Made by a program: the position numbers and the translations under genes. This document shows positions 8,827-19,020 of a DNA stretch of 64,000 bases, in pieces; position 1 is the stretch's first letter; every line of letters begins with the position of its first letter. This stretch comes from Streptomyces olivaceus (lineage in GTDB: Bacteria > Actinomycetota > Actinomycetes > Streptomycetales > Streptomycetaceae): the NCBI RefSeq assembly GCF_000721235.1, contig NZ_JOFH01000006.1:186001-250000 (forward strand). Direction: 5' to 3'. The notes below the pieces were generated by a model that was not told the origin of the DNA, made no database searches, and worked only from the letters and a program-made list of their open reading frames with translations.

Positions 8827-10035
8827 ATGGCTGTTAACTCGACGTCCGAGAGTCCCCTGCCCGTGGGCGAGGTGTCACGGCTGATCGGGGGCTGGATCGA
8901 CCGGCTCGGCGCGGTCTGGGTCGAGGGGCAGATCACGCAGCTGTCCCGGCGGCCGGGCGCCGGTGTGGTGTTCCTGACGCTGCGCGACCCGTCGTACGAC
9001 ATCTCCGTGAGCGTGACCTGCTATCGGCAGGTGTTCGACGCGGTGGCGGACCTGGTCGGCGAGGGCGCCCGGGTGGTCGTGCACGCGAAGCCGGAGTGGT
9101 ACGCGCCCCGGGGGCAGCTGTCGCTGCGGGCCGCCGAGATCAAGCCCGTCGGCGTCGGGGAGCTGCTGGCGCGGCTGGAGCGGCTGAAGAAGGCCCTGGC
9201 GCGCGAGGGGCTGTTCGCCCAGGAGCGCAAGAAACCGCTGCCGTTCCTGCCGCAGCTGATCGGCCTCGTCTGCGGACGGGCGTCGGCGGCCGAGCGGGAC
9301 GTCCTGGAGAACGCCCGGCACCGCTGGCCCGCCGTCCGCTTCGAGGTGCGCAACGTCCCGGTGCAGGGCGTGCACGCCGTACCGCAGGTGGTGCAGGCGG
9401 TGAAGGAGCTGGACGCGAGGGACGACGTGGACGTGATCGTCGTCGCGCGCGGCGGCGGCAGCGTGGAGGACCTGCTGCCCTTCTCCGACGAGCAGCTGGT
9501 GCGGGCGGTCGCCGCCTGCCGCACGCCGGTCGTCTCGGCGATCGGCCACGAGCCGGACAACCCGCTCCTCGACCACGTCGCCGACCTGCGCGCCTCCACC
9601 CCGACCGACGCCGCGAAGAAGGTCGTGCCGGACGTCGGCGAGGAGTACGAGCGGGTACGGCTGCTGCGGGACCGCGCCCGGCGGTGCGTGGCGGCGTTCG
9701 TCGACCGCGAGGAGCGGGGGCTCGCCCACGCGCTGGCCCGGCCGTCGATACAGGACCCGCACCGGATGATCGACGACCGGGCCGAGCAGGTGACGGCGCT
9801 GCTCGACCGCAGCCGCCGCACGCTGCGCCACCACCTCGACCGGGCCGACTCCGAACTGACGCACACGCACGCGCGCGTGGTGGCCCTGTCCCCTGCCGCG
9901 ACCCTCAAGCGCGGGTACGCCGTGCTGCAGCGGGCCGACGGCCACGCGGTCCGGGACCCCGGCGAGGTGGAGCCGGGCGAGACGCTGCGCGCCCGGGTCT
10001 CCGAGGGCGATTTCTCCGTACGAGTTGACGCATAG
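8827..10035 (+). CDS. xseA: Exodeoxyribonuclease VII large subunit
   Basis: 402 residues. An N-terminal OB-fold DNA-binding region ([27 protein letters not shown]) is followed by the catalytic domain with [32 protein letters not shown] and ASTPTDAA, then a coiled coil and a C-terminal LKRGYAVLQ segment. With XseB it degrades single-stranded DNA from both ends. ATG at 8827. xseB follows after 9 bp, so the pair is one operon. Confidence 0.97.
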   Translation: MAVNSTSESPLPVGEVSRLIGGWIDRLGAVWVEGQITQLSRRPGAGVVFLTLRDPSYDISVSVTCYRQVFDAVADLVGEGARVVVHAKPEWYAPRGQLSLRAAEIKPVGVGELLARLERLKKALAREGLFAQERKKPLPFLPQLIGLVCGRASAAERDVLENARHRWPAVRFEVRNVPVQGVHAVPQVVQAVKELDARDDVDVIVVARGGGSVEDLLPFSDEQLVRAVAACRTPVVSAIGHEPDNPLLDHVADLRASTPTDAAKKVVPDVGEEYERVRLLRDRARRCVAAFVDREERGLAHALARPSIQDPHRMIDDRAEQVTALLDRSRRTLRHHLDRADSELTHTHARVVALSPAATLKRGYAVLQRADGHAVRDPGEVEPGETLRARVSEGDFSVRVDA

Positions 10036-10044
10036 GGTGGGTGG

Positions 10045-10317
10045 ATGACCAGCGAGGTGGAACAGCCGACGGCGATGTCCGAGGCGCTCGGGTACGAGCA
10101 GGCGCGGGACGAGCTGATCGAGGTGGTCCGGCGGCTGGAGGCCGGCGGTACGACGCTGGAGGAGTCCCTCGCCCTGTGGGAGCGGGGCGAGGAACTGGCG
10201 AAGGTCTGCCGCAACCGGCTCGACGGCGCCCGCGCCCGCCTGGACGCGGCGCTGGCCGAGGAGTCGGACCCGGAGGAGTCGGAGCGTGAGGAGACGGAGC
10301 GGGAGGACACCCCGTAG
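10045..10317 (+). CDS. xseB: Exodeoxyribonuclease VII small subunit
   Basis: 90 residues. The XseB helical core is present: [40 protein letters not shown]. The tail is unusually acidic (E/D-rich, ending REDTP). It binds XseA and is needed for nuclease activity. Starts 9 bp after xseA. The sequence just beyond its TAG stop is a 30-bp tandem repeat that keeps the same reading frame open. Confidence 0.96.
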   Translation: MTSEVEQPTAMSEALGYEQARDELIEVVRRLEAGGTTLEESLALWERGEELAKVCRNRLDGARARLDAALAEESDPEESEREETEREDTP

Positions 10318-10467
10318 CTCCTCGGCGCCGCCCCGGTTCCGTCGGCGCTCCTCTGCGGTGCCCCGGTCCCGCCGGCGCTCCTCGGCGTCGTCCCGGTTCC
10401 GTCGGCACTCCTAGGCAGTGCCCCGGTCCTGTCGGCGTTTCCCGGCGGTGGTTCGGCCCTGTGGAGC
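10318..10467. repeat. 30-bp degenerate tandem repeat after xseB
   Basis: Four clear 30-bp units start at 10318, 10348, 10378 and 10408 with consensus CTCCTCGGCG-x-G-CCCCGGT-x-CCGTCGGCG; a fifth weaker unit ends near 10467. The period is a multiple of three. The remainder of this 290-bp gap holds the direct repeat and the promoter listed next. Confidence 0.85.
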
Positions 10468-10496
10468 GGATCACCGTTCTGTGAAGCGGATCACCG
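10461..10496. repeat. 20-bp-spaced direct repeat upstream of nitroreductase gene
   Basis: GTGGAGCGGATCACCG at 10461-10476 and GTGAAGCGGATCACCG at 10481-10496 differ at one base and are spaced 20 bp, two helical turns. They lie just upstream of the probable -35 box, a position suited to an activator. Confidence 0.6.
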
Positions 10497-10510
10497 CGCT
10501 CCCGTTTTGG

Positions 10511-10540
10511 TTGAAGCTTGAACTTTCTTTGGCGTAGTGT
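10511..10540 (+). promoter_or_regulatory. Probable vegetative promoter of the nitroreductase gene
   Basis: TTGAAG (10511-10516) and TAGTGT (10535-10540) with an 18-bp spacer fit the Streptomyces housekeeping consensus TTGACN / TANNNT. An interrupted dyad GTTGAAGCTTGAAC overlaps the -35 box. Confidence 0.55.
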
Positions 10541-10607
10541 CGTCCCCGTCAACGGCTCCCGGCCCCACGCCGTGCGGAGCCGACGCACCCCCCAAGGAAG
10601 ATCACGC

Positions 10608-11198
10608 ATGTCTCTCGTTCTTGACGCCGCCGCCCAGGACCTGCTGTTCCGCGAGGCCCGCACCGCGAACACCTTCACCGACGAGCCGGTGACCGACGAG
10701 CAGGTGCAGGCGATCTACGACCTGGTCAAGTACGGTCCGACCGCCTTCAACCAGTCGCCGCTGCGCATCACGCTGGTCCGCTCCCCCGAGGCCCGCGAGC
10801 GCCTCGTGCGGCACATGGGCGAGGGCAACCGGCCCAAGACGGCCGCCGCCCCGCTGGTCGCGATCCTGTCGGCCGACAACGAGTTCCACGAGGAGCTGCC
10901 GGAGCTCTTCCCGCACGCCCCGCAGGTCAAGGACGCCTTCTTCAGCGAGCGCCCGGTGCGCGAGGGTGCCGCCGCGCTGAACGCCTCCCTGCAGGCCGCG
11001 TACTTCATCGTCGGCGTCCGCGCCGCGGGGCTGGCCGCCGGGCCGATGACCGGCGTCGACTTCGAGGGCCTGCGCAAGGAGTTCCTGGACGACGACCACA
11101 CCCCGCTGATGGTCGTCAACATCGGCCGCCCGGGCCCGGACGCCTGGTTCCCCCGCTCCCCGCGCCTCCCCTACGAGCAGGTCGTCACCACGGTCTGA
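10608..11198 (+). CDS. Nitroreductase family, malonic-semialdehyde-reductase-like (RutE/HadB type)
   Basis: 196 residues. Family pattern: [17 protein letters not shown] at the start, [18 protein letters not shown] (FMN phosphate-binding region), PLVAILSAD, then [28 protein letters not shown], and a C-terminal [17 protein letters not shown]. Members are FMN-dependent NAD(P)H reductases acting on malonic semialdehyde or on quinone and nitro compounds; the substrate here is not settled. ATG 10608 has AAGGAAG 7 bp upstream. It has its own promoter region with a spaced direct repeat, so regulated expression is likely. Confidence 0.88.
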   Translation: MSLVLDAAAQDLLFREARTANTFTDEPVTDEQVQAIYDLVKYGPTAFNQSPLRITLVRSPEARERLVRHMGEGNRPKTAAAPLVAILSADNEFHEELPELFPHAPQVKDAFFSERPVREGAAALNASLQAAYFIVGVRAAGLAAGPMTGVDFEGLRKEFLDDDHTPLMVVNIGRPGPDAWFPRSPRLPYEQVVTTV

Positions 11199-11255
11199 GC
11201 CTCTCCGCCTTCACGCGCGTACACAGCCGGCGCATACACAGCCGCGCGCGTACAC

Positions 11256-11298
11256 GGCGAAGCCTCCGGCCCACATCCCCCCGGCCGGGGGCTTCGCC
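11256..11298. terminator. Hairpin between convergent genes
   Basis: GGCGAAGCC-T-CCGGCC pairs with GGCCGG-GG-GGCTTCGCC. It lies between the ends of the nitroreductase gene (+) and the DUF4245 gene (-). Confidence 0.7.
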
Positions 11299-11340
11299 AC
11301 GGCATCGGACCGTGCGGGACCGTGCGGAACGGCCGTCGGC

Positions 11341-11874
11341 TCAGCTCAGCTCGAGCGCGGCCGCCATCCTGCCGAGCTGCTCGAACGACCCGGTGCCGGC
11401 CACCACCGTGGTGGCACCCTTCATGTCGTCGCCGCCGTTGAGCACCAGCGCGTCGTACCGGCCGCCCGTGTAGCGCGTCCAGGTCCGGCCGCCGAGCTCC
11501 TCGGTCCGCTCGGTCGCCCGCGCTCCCTGGCTGGCCTCGTCGATGAACTCGGCCGGCTTCTTCGTGGACTGCTCGACGGCCACGTACTCGCCGTCCGGGG
11601 CGTGGAAGCCCAGGTGCCAGGTGTCGGAGTCGGCGCCCTGGAAGCGGACGGAGGTCGGCTTCCAGTCCTCGGACAGGCCCTCGGGCGCCGCCACCGGGTA
11701 CGACGCCGCACGCTGCGCGGTCAGCAGCTCCACGCGGTAGTCGACCCGCTTGATGTCCGGTTCCCCGTCGTCGTGCGGGATGAAGATCCAGATCACCCCC
11801 GCCACCAGGACAATGACCCCGAGGGAGAGGATCATGTCTCGGGCGGTCTTCTGCTTGCCGTTCTTACCTGCCAC
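11341..11874 (-). CDS. DUF4245 membrane-anchored protein
   Basis: 177 residues. A short basic N-terminus ([13 protein letters not shown]) precedes one membrane helix (about 15-31, [17 protein letters not shown]) and an extracytoplasmic domain that begins at [21 protein letters not shown] and runs to the end. This fits DUF4245, a single-pass actinobacterial family of unknown function commonly found beside glpX, as here. Divergent from glpX with 126 bp between. Confidence 0.85.
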   Translation of the reverse strand: MAGKNGKQKTARDMILSLGVIVLVAGVIWIFIPHDDGEPDIKRVDYRVELLTAQRAASYPVAAPEGLSEDWKPTSVRFQGADSDTWHLGFHAPDGEYVAVEQSTKKPAEFIDEASQGARATERTEELGGRTWTRYTGGRYDALVLNGGDDMKGATTVVAGTGSFEQLGRMAAALELS

Positions 11875-12000
11875 GTCCCCTATCGTCGCAGGCGCCTGAT
11901 CCGCTCATACGTGGGGTCCCCTGCTCATTTTGTCGGACTGACGATAGAGTCTTGGCCAAACCCTCATCCGGCCGTCGTCGTATCAGAAAGGTGCGTTCCG

Positions 12001-13032
12001 ATGACCGAGCATCACCTGCCGTCCGAACTGGACGTCCCCTCAGAGGCCCCCGACCGCAACCTCGCCATGGAGCTGGTGCGGGTCACCGAGGCCGCGGCGA
12101 TGGCCGCCGGCCGGTGGGTCGGGCGCGGCGACAAGAACGGCGCCGACGGTGCCGCCGTGCGTGCCATGCGGACCCTCGTCCACACCGTCTCGATGAACGG
12201 CGTCGTCGTCATCGGCGAGGGCGAGAAGGACGAGGCGCCGATGCTCTTCAACGGGGAGCGGGTCGGCGACGGCACCGGGGCCGAGGTCGACATCGCGGTC
12301 GACCCGATCGACGGCACCACACTGACCGCCAACGGCATGACCAACGCGATCGCCGTGCTGGCCGCCGCCGAGCGCGGCTCCATGTTCGACCCGTCCGCCG
12401 TCTTCTACATGGACAAGCTGGTCACCGGCCCGGAGGCCGCCGACTTCGTCGACATCAACGCGCCCGTGTCGGTGAACATCCGCCGGATCGCCAAGGCCAA
12501 GCGCCGCACCCCCGAGGACGTCACCGTCGTCATCCTCGACCGGCCCCGGCACCAGGGCCTCATCAAGGAGGTCCGGGACACCGGCGCCCGCATCAAGCTG
12601 ATCTCCGACGGCGACGTGGCCGGCTCCATCCTGGCGCTGCGCGAAGGCACCGGCATCGACCTGCTGCTCGGCATCGGCGGTACGCCGGAGGGCATCATCT
12701 CGGCCTGCGCGGTGAAGTGCCTGGGCGGCACCATCCAGGGCAAGCTGTGGCCCAAGGACGACCAGGAACGGCAGCGCGCGGTCGAGGCGGGGCACGACCT
12801 GGACCGGGTGCTGACCACCGACGACCTGGTCGCCGGGGACAACGTCTTCTTCGTCGCGACCGGCATCACCGACGGCGAGCTGCTGCGCGGGGTGCGGTAC
12901 CGCTCGGAGACGGCGACGACCGACTCGATCGTGATGCGGTCCAAGTCGGGCACGGTGCGGCGGATCGACTCCGAGCACCGGCTGAGCAAGCTGCGGGCCT
13001 ACAGCGCGGTGGACTTCGACCGGGCGAAGTGA
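12001..13032 (+). CDS. glpX: Class II fructose-1,6-bisphosphatase
   Basis: 343 residues. GlpX metal and substrate motifs: [54 protein letters not shown] and the C-terminal [24 protein letters not shown]. It hydrolyses fructose-1,6-bisphosphate in gluconeogenesis and is the main FBPase of actinomycetes. ATG 12001 follows GAAAGGTG by 7-8 bp. A TAGAGT box at 11945-11950 could be the -10 element, but no good -35 was found. Confidence 0.97.
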   Translation: MTEHHLPSELDVPSEAPDRNLAMELVRVTEAAAMAAGRWVGRGDKNGADGAAVRAMRTLVHTVSMNGVVVIGEGEKDEAPMLFNGERVGDGTGAEVDIAVDPIDGTTLTANGMTNAIAVLAAAERGSMFDPSAVFYMDKLVTGPEAADFVDINAPVSVNIRRIAKAKRRTPEDVTVVILDRPRHQGLIKEVRDTGARIKLISDGDVAGSILALREGTGIDLLLGIGGTPEGIISACAVKCLGGTIQGKLWPKDDQERQRAVEAGHDLDRVLTTDDLVAGDNVFFVATGITDGELLRGVRYRSETATTDSIVMRSKSGTVRRIDSEHRLSKLRAYSAVDFDRAK

Positions 13033-13121
13033 CTCCGCCGGTTTCGCGCGGCGCCCTCTGAAGCGGGGCACGGGCACTTCTTCCGCGGGTGCGGTGGTTC
13101 CCGGCTTGCCGCCGGCACCTT

Positions 13122-13149
13122 GTCAGCCGCACGGGGTCAGCCGCACGGG
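13122..13149. repeat. 14-bp tandem duplication downstream of glpX
   Basis: GTCAGCCGCACGGG occurs twice head to tail (13122-13135 and 13136-13149). Confidence 0.7.
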
Positions 13150-13170
13150 ACGGAAAACCGGCCCGGCGCC

Positions 13171-13206
13171 GAAGGGGCACCCTCTGTGCGGAGAGGGTGC
13201 CCCTTC
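13171..13206. terminator. Strong hairpin between glpX and the WhiB-like gene
   Basis: GAAGGGGCACCCTCT with loop GTGCGG and AGAGGGTGCCCCTTC: a perfect 15-bp stem between convergent genes. Confidence 0.85.
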
Positions 13207-13219
13207 GCTCCGCCGGGTA

Positions 13220-13597
13220 CTACCCCGCCGCCGCTATGCGGCCCGTCGTGCGGGCGGTCTTCTTGAGTTCGACGTCGCGGCGCCGGCGCCTGGCCAGGAC
13301 CACCCGGCGCTCGGCGGCGGTGAGGCCGCCCCAGACGCCGTAGGGCTCGGGTTGCAGGAGGGCGTGCTCGCGGCACTCGACCATGACCGGACAGCGGGCG
13401 CAGACGCGCTTGGCGGCCTCCTCGCGGGAGAGCCGGGCGGCGGTCGGTTCCTTGGAGGGGGCGAAGAACAGTCCGGCCTCGTCGCGCCGGCACACCGCCT
13501 CGGTGTGCCACGGAGCGTCTTGGTCCCTGTCCCGCACCGGCTCCCGCTGGGCCGGAACGGCAGCTACCTGCAGGGACGAATGCGGCGGTTGCAGCAC
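13220..13597 (-). CDS. WhiB-like iron-sulfur transcription factor
   Basis: 125 residues. Four cluster cysteines in the WhiB pattern: one in VCRRDE, then CARCPVMVEC (C-x2-C-x5-C). The G-V-W-G-G turn follows, and then a basic tail (RRVVLARRRRRDVELKKTAR). Wbl proteins bind [4Fe-4S] and act with the principal sigma factor to control development and stress genes. Its position between glpX and the fumarases matches the place where Streptomyces carry wblI, but I do not assign the symbol on that alone. Confidence 0.93.
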   Translation of the reverse strand: MLQPPHSSLQVAAVPAQREPVRDRDQDAPWHTEAVCRRDEAGLFFAPSKEPTAARLSREEAAKRVCARCPVMVECREHALLQPEPYGVWGGLTAAERRVVLARRRRRDVELKKTARTTGRIAAAG

Positions 13598-13713
13598 GGG
13601 TCTACTCCTGACGACGGCTTCGCGAGCGAGAGACGATGCGTCAAGGCTTACCCGTTGTGCGCGTGCCTATGCACAGGGTTCACGACGGCCGAGGGCGGCA
13701 TTCCGGGGCCGGG

Positions 13714-14418
13714 CTAGAGATGCTTGCGCAAACCCTTCTCCACCCGGCGGTGCACCCGGTCGAGAAGGTCCGCGACGACCCTGCCGCGCTTCGGACGCGC
13801 CTCCACATGCCCCAGTACGGCCCAGCCGTCCACGTAGACGACGGGGGCGTCGGGCTCGGACGAGTCGAGGGTGTGCACCTCGAAGTTGCCGAGGACACCG
13901 CCGCCGGTACCGCGCAGCGACACGTTCTCCGGGACGCGCACCTCGACGCTGCCGAAGACGGAGAACGCCTTGATGACGACCTGCTGGTACTCGAAGACCG
14001 CCTCGCTGAGGTCTATCTCGACGCTGCCGAAGACCGCGTAGGCGTGGATGCGGCGGTTGGCCCGCCAGCGGCCCTTGCGGACGGCGCTGCTGAACACCGC
14101 CACCACGTTCTCGTCGGCTTCCAGCGGGACGGCGCCGGCGGTGGGCCGGTTGGGGGCCGGGGCGGCGGGGCCCCGGTCGCGGTGCGCGGCGGGCAGGTCC
14201 CGCACGAAGACGTCCAGCTCCCCGACGGTCTTGGCGGCCAGCACGCCCTCGACGCGCTCGGCGTGCTCGTCGGCGGTGAGCCGGCCCTCGGCGAGGGCCT
14301 CGCGCAGCATGTCGGCGACACGGTCGCGGTCGGCGTCCGAGGCGCGCAGCTCGGAGGTGCGGGTGGCGGTGGAGCGGGCGGCCGCGTCCTGCACTGGGGC
14401 GTGCTTCTGAAGGTCCAC
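13714..14418 (-). CDS. DUF1707 / LiaF-like domain protein
   Basis: 234 residues. The DUF1707 domain (about 22-75) has ELRASDADRDRVADMLREALAEGRLTADEHAERVEGVLAAKTVGELDVFVRDLP in pieces typical of the family. After a Pro/Ala linker come two short beta repeats, AYAVFGSVEIDLSEA and KAFSVFGSVEVRVPE, resembling the cell-wall-active-antibiotic-response (LiaF/VraT) domain. There is no membrane segment, unlike many DUF1707 proteins. A role in envelope-stress sensing is possible from the family but not shown. Confidence 0.85.
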   Translation of the reverse strand: MDLQKHAPVQDAAARSTATRTSELRASDADRDRVADMLREALAEGRLTADEHAERVEGVLAAKTVGELDVFVRDLPAAHRDRGPAAPAPNRPTAGAVPLEADENVVAVFSSAVRKGRWRANRRIHAYAVFGSVEIDLSEAVFEYQQVVIKAFSVFGSVEVRVPENVSLRGTGGGVLGNFEVHTLDSSEPDAPVVYVDGWAVLGHVEARPKRGRVVADLLDRVHRRVEKGLRKHL

Positions 14419-14709
14419 GGCAGCAGCGTACCGAAACGCGATAGATCGCGACTACCCCTGTGGACAACCTTGTCGCACACCCGCCCGGCACCCCAGCCCG
14501 GCACCCCAGCCCGGCACCCCGCGCCGACCGGGGCCGCCGTACTGAGCCTTACCTCACAAGCTCGGCGTCCGGAGCAGGTTCTACGCTGGTTGGCGCTGCC
14601 GACGGAGGCCAGCCGTCGCTGCTGGGCGGGCGCCGGGAGGTCCGCCGGGCGATCCGGCGGGATCCGGCCGCATCCAGCCGCGCGTGATGTCTAGTGAGGA
14701 ATGGGCGAG

Positions 14710-16377
<1,668 letters not shown>

Positions 16378-16404
16378 CGCGTCCGGCGGGCGGGGGCTCC
16401 CTGC

Positions 16405-16442
16405 GCCCCCGCCTCCCCTTCCCGCCCCCGCCTCCCCTTCCC
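16405..16442. repeat. 19-bp tandem duplication between the fumarase genes
   Basis: GCCCCCGCCTCCCCTTCCC occurs twice in direct tandem (16405-16423, 16424-16442). It is pyrimidine-only except for the G positions. Confidence 0.7.
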
Positions 16443-16496
16443 GTCCCCGGGGCGCCGCCCCGGAACATCCGCACCGCCCCGCACGCTGTACCCGGT

Positions 16497-17882
16497 ATGA
16501 GCGACTACCGCATCGAGCACGACTCCATGGGCGAGGTCCGCGTCCCCGCGGACGCCAAGTGGCGCGCCCAGACCCAGCGCGCCGTCGAGAACTTCCCCGT
16601 CTCCGGCCAACGCCTCGAACGCGCCCACATCGAGGCCCTCGCCCGGATCAAGGGCGCCGCGGCCAAGGTCAACGCCGAGCTGGGCGTGCTCGACCGGGAC
16701 GTCGCCGACGCGATCCGGGAGGCGGCCGGCGAGGTCGCCGAGGGGAAGTGGGACGCGCACTTCCCCGTGGACGTCTTCCAGACCGGGTCCGGCACCTCGT
16801 CCAACATGAACACCAACGAGGTCCTCGCCACCCTGGCCACCGAGCGCCTCGGCCGCGACGTGCACCCCAACGACCACGTCAACGCCTCCCAGTCGTCCAA
16901 CGACGTCTTCCCGTCCTCGCTCCACATCGCCGCCACCGCGGCCGTCACCCGCGACCTGATCCCGGCCCTGGACCACCTCGCCGGCGCGCTGGAGCGCAAG
17001 GCGGAGGAGTTCGCCGACGTCGTGAAGTCGGGGCGTACGCACCTCATGGACGCCACGCCCGTCACCCTGGGCCAGGAGTTCGGCGGGTACGCCGCCCAGG
17101 TGCGGTACGGCGTCGAGCGCCTTGAGGCGTCCCTGCCGCGCCTCGCGGAGCTGCCGCTGGGCGGCACCGCCGTCGGCACCGGGATCAACACTCCGCCCGG
17201 CTTCTCCGCCGCCGTCATCGAGGAGGTGGCCCGCGCGACCGGGCTGCCGCTGACCGAGGCGCGCGACCACTTCGAGGCCCAGGGCGCCCGGGACGGCGTC
17301 GTCGAGACCAGTGGGCAGCTGCGGACCATCGGAGTCGGCCTGACGAAGATCGCGAACGACCTGCGCTGGATGGCGTCCGGGCCGCGGACCGGGCTCGCGG
17401 AGATCGCGCTGCCGGACCTCCAGCCGGGGTCGTCGATCATGCCGGGCAAGGTCAACCCGGTGATCCCTGAGGCCGTCCTGATGGTCGCCGCCCAGGTCAC
17501 CGGCAACGACGCGACGGTCGCCGCCGCCGGAGCGGCCGGCAACTTCGAGCTGAACGTCATGCTGCCGGTGATCGCCAAGAACGTACTGGAGTCGGTGCGG
17601 CTGCTCGCGAACGTCTCGCGGCTGCTGGCCGACCGGACCGTCGACGGCATCGTCGCGCACCGCGACCGGGCCCGCGAGTACGCCGAGTCCTCCCCGTCCG
17701 TCGTCACGCCGCTGAACAAGTACATCGGGTACGAGGAGGCCGCCAAGGTCGCCAAGAAGGCGCTGGCCGAGCGGAAGACGATCCGCCAGGTCGTGCTGGA
17801 GAGCGGGTACGTCGAGCGCGGCGACCTCACGCGGGAGCAGCTGGACGAGGCGCTGGACGTGCTGCGGATGACCCGCCCGTGA
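16497..17882 (+). CDS. fumC: Fumarate hydratase, class II
   Basis: 461 residues, normal for FumC. Class II/aspartase-superfamily signatures: [49 protein letters not shown] and [16 protein letters not shown] with the catalytic-loop Ser. It catalyses the same reaction as the preceding class I enzyme but without an iron-sulfur cluster, so it should work under oxidative stress or iron shortage. ATG at 16497, 119 bp after the class I gene. Confidence 0.96.
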   Translation: MSDYRIEHDSMGEVRVPADAKWRAQTQRAVENFPVSGQRLERAHIEALARIKGAAAKVNAELGVLDRDVADAIREAAGEVAEGKWDAHFPVDVFQTGSGTSSNMNTNEVLATLATERLGRDVHPNDHVNASQSSNDVFPSSLHIAATAAVTRDLIPALDHLAGALERKAEEFADVVKSGRTHLMDATPVTLGQEFGGYAAQVRYGVERLEASLPRLAELPLGGTAVGTGINTPPGFSAAVIEEVARATGLPLTEARDHFEAQGARDGVVETSGQLRTIGVGLTKIANDLRWMASGPRTGLAEIALPDLQPGSSIMPGKVNPVIPEAVLMVAAQVTGNDATVAAAGAAGNFELNVMLPVIAKNVLESVRLLANVSRLLADRTVDGIVAHRDRAREYAESSPSVVTPLNKYIGYEEAAKVAKKALAERKTIRQVVLESGYVERGDLTREQLDEALDVLRMTRP

Positions 17883-17912
17883 CGCACGCCCGCCGTCGGG
17901 GCGCTGCCCCCG

Positions 17913-17948
17913 GGTCCGGGATCCGTCGGAGGTCCGGGACCCGTCGGA
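17913..17948. repeat. 18-bp tandem repeat after fumC
   Basis: GGTCCGGGATCCGTCGGA and GGTCCGGGACCCGTCGGA are adjacent and differ at one base; a degenerate G-rich continuation runs to about 17970. Confidence 0.65.
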
Positions 17949-18038
17949 GGTTGGGGTCCGGGGTCCGGGGCCGGATGCCCGGGGTGCACTCCGGCGATCA
18001 CCGGCGCGTCGCGTGGTCGGGGCACCTAATATCTGTCC

Positions 18039-18737
18039 ATGGCAGACGGTGAAGCGGTGAGCGAGGCGGCGGGCGCCCCGGGCGGGCCCACGGAGTTCTG
18101 GGCGCCCGGGAGCCGGATCCTGTGGCGCTACCGGGAGAACGGCGGCCCGCACGTCCACATCGCGCGCCCCGTCACCGTGGTCCGGGACGACGCCGACCTG
18201 CTCGCCGTGTGGCTGGCGCCCGGCACCGAGTGCGTGAAGCCGGTGCTCGCCGACGGCACGTCCGTGCACCTGGAGCCGCTGGCCACGCGCTACACCAAGC
18301 CGCGCACCGTGCAGCGCGACCGGTGGTCCGGCACGGGTGTGCTGAAGCTGGCGCGGCCCGGTCAGCCCTGGTCGGTGTGGCTCTTCTGGGACCCGGGCTG
18401 GCGGTTCAAGAACTGGTACGTGAACCTGGAGGAGCCGCTGGTCCGTTGGGAGGGCGGCGTCGACTCCGAGGACCACTTCCTGGACATCTCCGTGCACCCG
18501 GACCGCAGTTGGCACTGGCGGGACGAGGACGAGTTCGCGCAGGCCCAGCGGGACCGGCTGATGGACGCCGGCCTGGCCGAACGGGTGCGCGCGGCGGGGC
18601 GTGCGGCGGTCGCGGACATCCGCGCCTGGGGCGCCCCGTTCGCCGACGGCTGGGAGGACTGGCGGCCCGATCCCACGTGGGAGGTACCGTCGCTGCCGGG
18701 CGACTGGGATCGCACGCCCGCGCACGCGTCGTCATGA
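18039..18737 (+). CDS. DUF402 domain protein
   Basis: 232 residues. The DUF402 (FomD-like) barrel is recognised from FWAPGSRILWRYRENG, then RPVTVVRDDADLLAVWLAPGTE, then LFWDPGWRFKNWYVNLEEPLVR and the acidic metal-binding stretch DSEDHFLDISVHPDRSWHWRDEDEF. Relatives are divalent-metal-dependent nucleoside diphosphatase or phosphatase-like enzymes; the substrate is unknown here. ATG 18039. It stands alone downstream of fumC with a repeat-rich gap between. Confidence 0.85.
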   Translation: MADGEAVSEAAGAPGGPTEFWAPGSRILWRYRENGGPHVHIARPVTVVRDDADLLAVWLAPGTECVKPVLADGTSVHLEPLATRYTKPRTVQRDRWSGTGVLKLARPGQPWSVWLFWDPGWRFKNWYVNLEEPLVRWEGGVDSEDHFLDISVHPDRSWHWRDEDEFAQAQRDRLMDAGLAERVRAAGRAAVADIRAWGAPFADGWEDWRPDPTWEVPSLPGDWDRTPAHASS

Positions 18738-18936
18738 GACCCTTGATGTGCCCCCGGGCAGGAAACGTAGGATCGTCCTCCGCAAGGGAGCGCGGCGAGA
18801 GCAACCAGCGGATCGTGCGCTGTGCTTGACCGATCGTCACCGAGGGGCGGCAGGACGTGAGCGAGGGGTACCAGGGCAACACGCAGACGGGCCTCAGACG
18901 GTCCGCCGGAGACACAGGAACAGCTTCTGACCACGC

Positions 18937-18951
18937 GGGAACCCCGTTCCC
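18937..18951. promoter_or_regulatory. Dyad upstream of the PP2C regulator gene
   Basis: GGGAAC-CCC-GTTCCC is a perfect inverted repeat. A GGGTAT element follows at 18967-18972, about 50 bp before the start codon, and could be part of a stress-sigma promoter, but the matching upstream element is poor. The rest of the 283-bp gap (18738-19020) holds one small open frame discussed under findings. Confidence 0.3.
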
Positions 18952-19020
18952 CCGGCACGTATTCGGGGTATCGGGATTCCTGCGGGACGAACTGCACGCG
19001 CCGCGCGCAGTCCCGGACGG

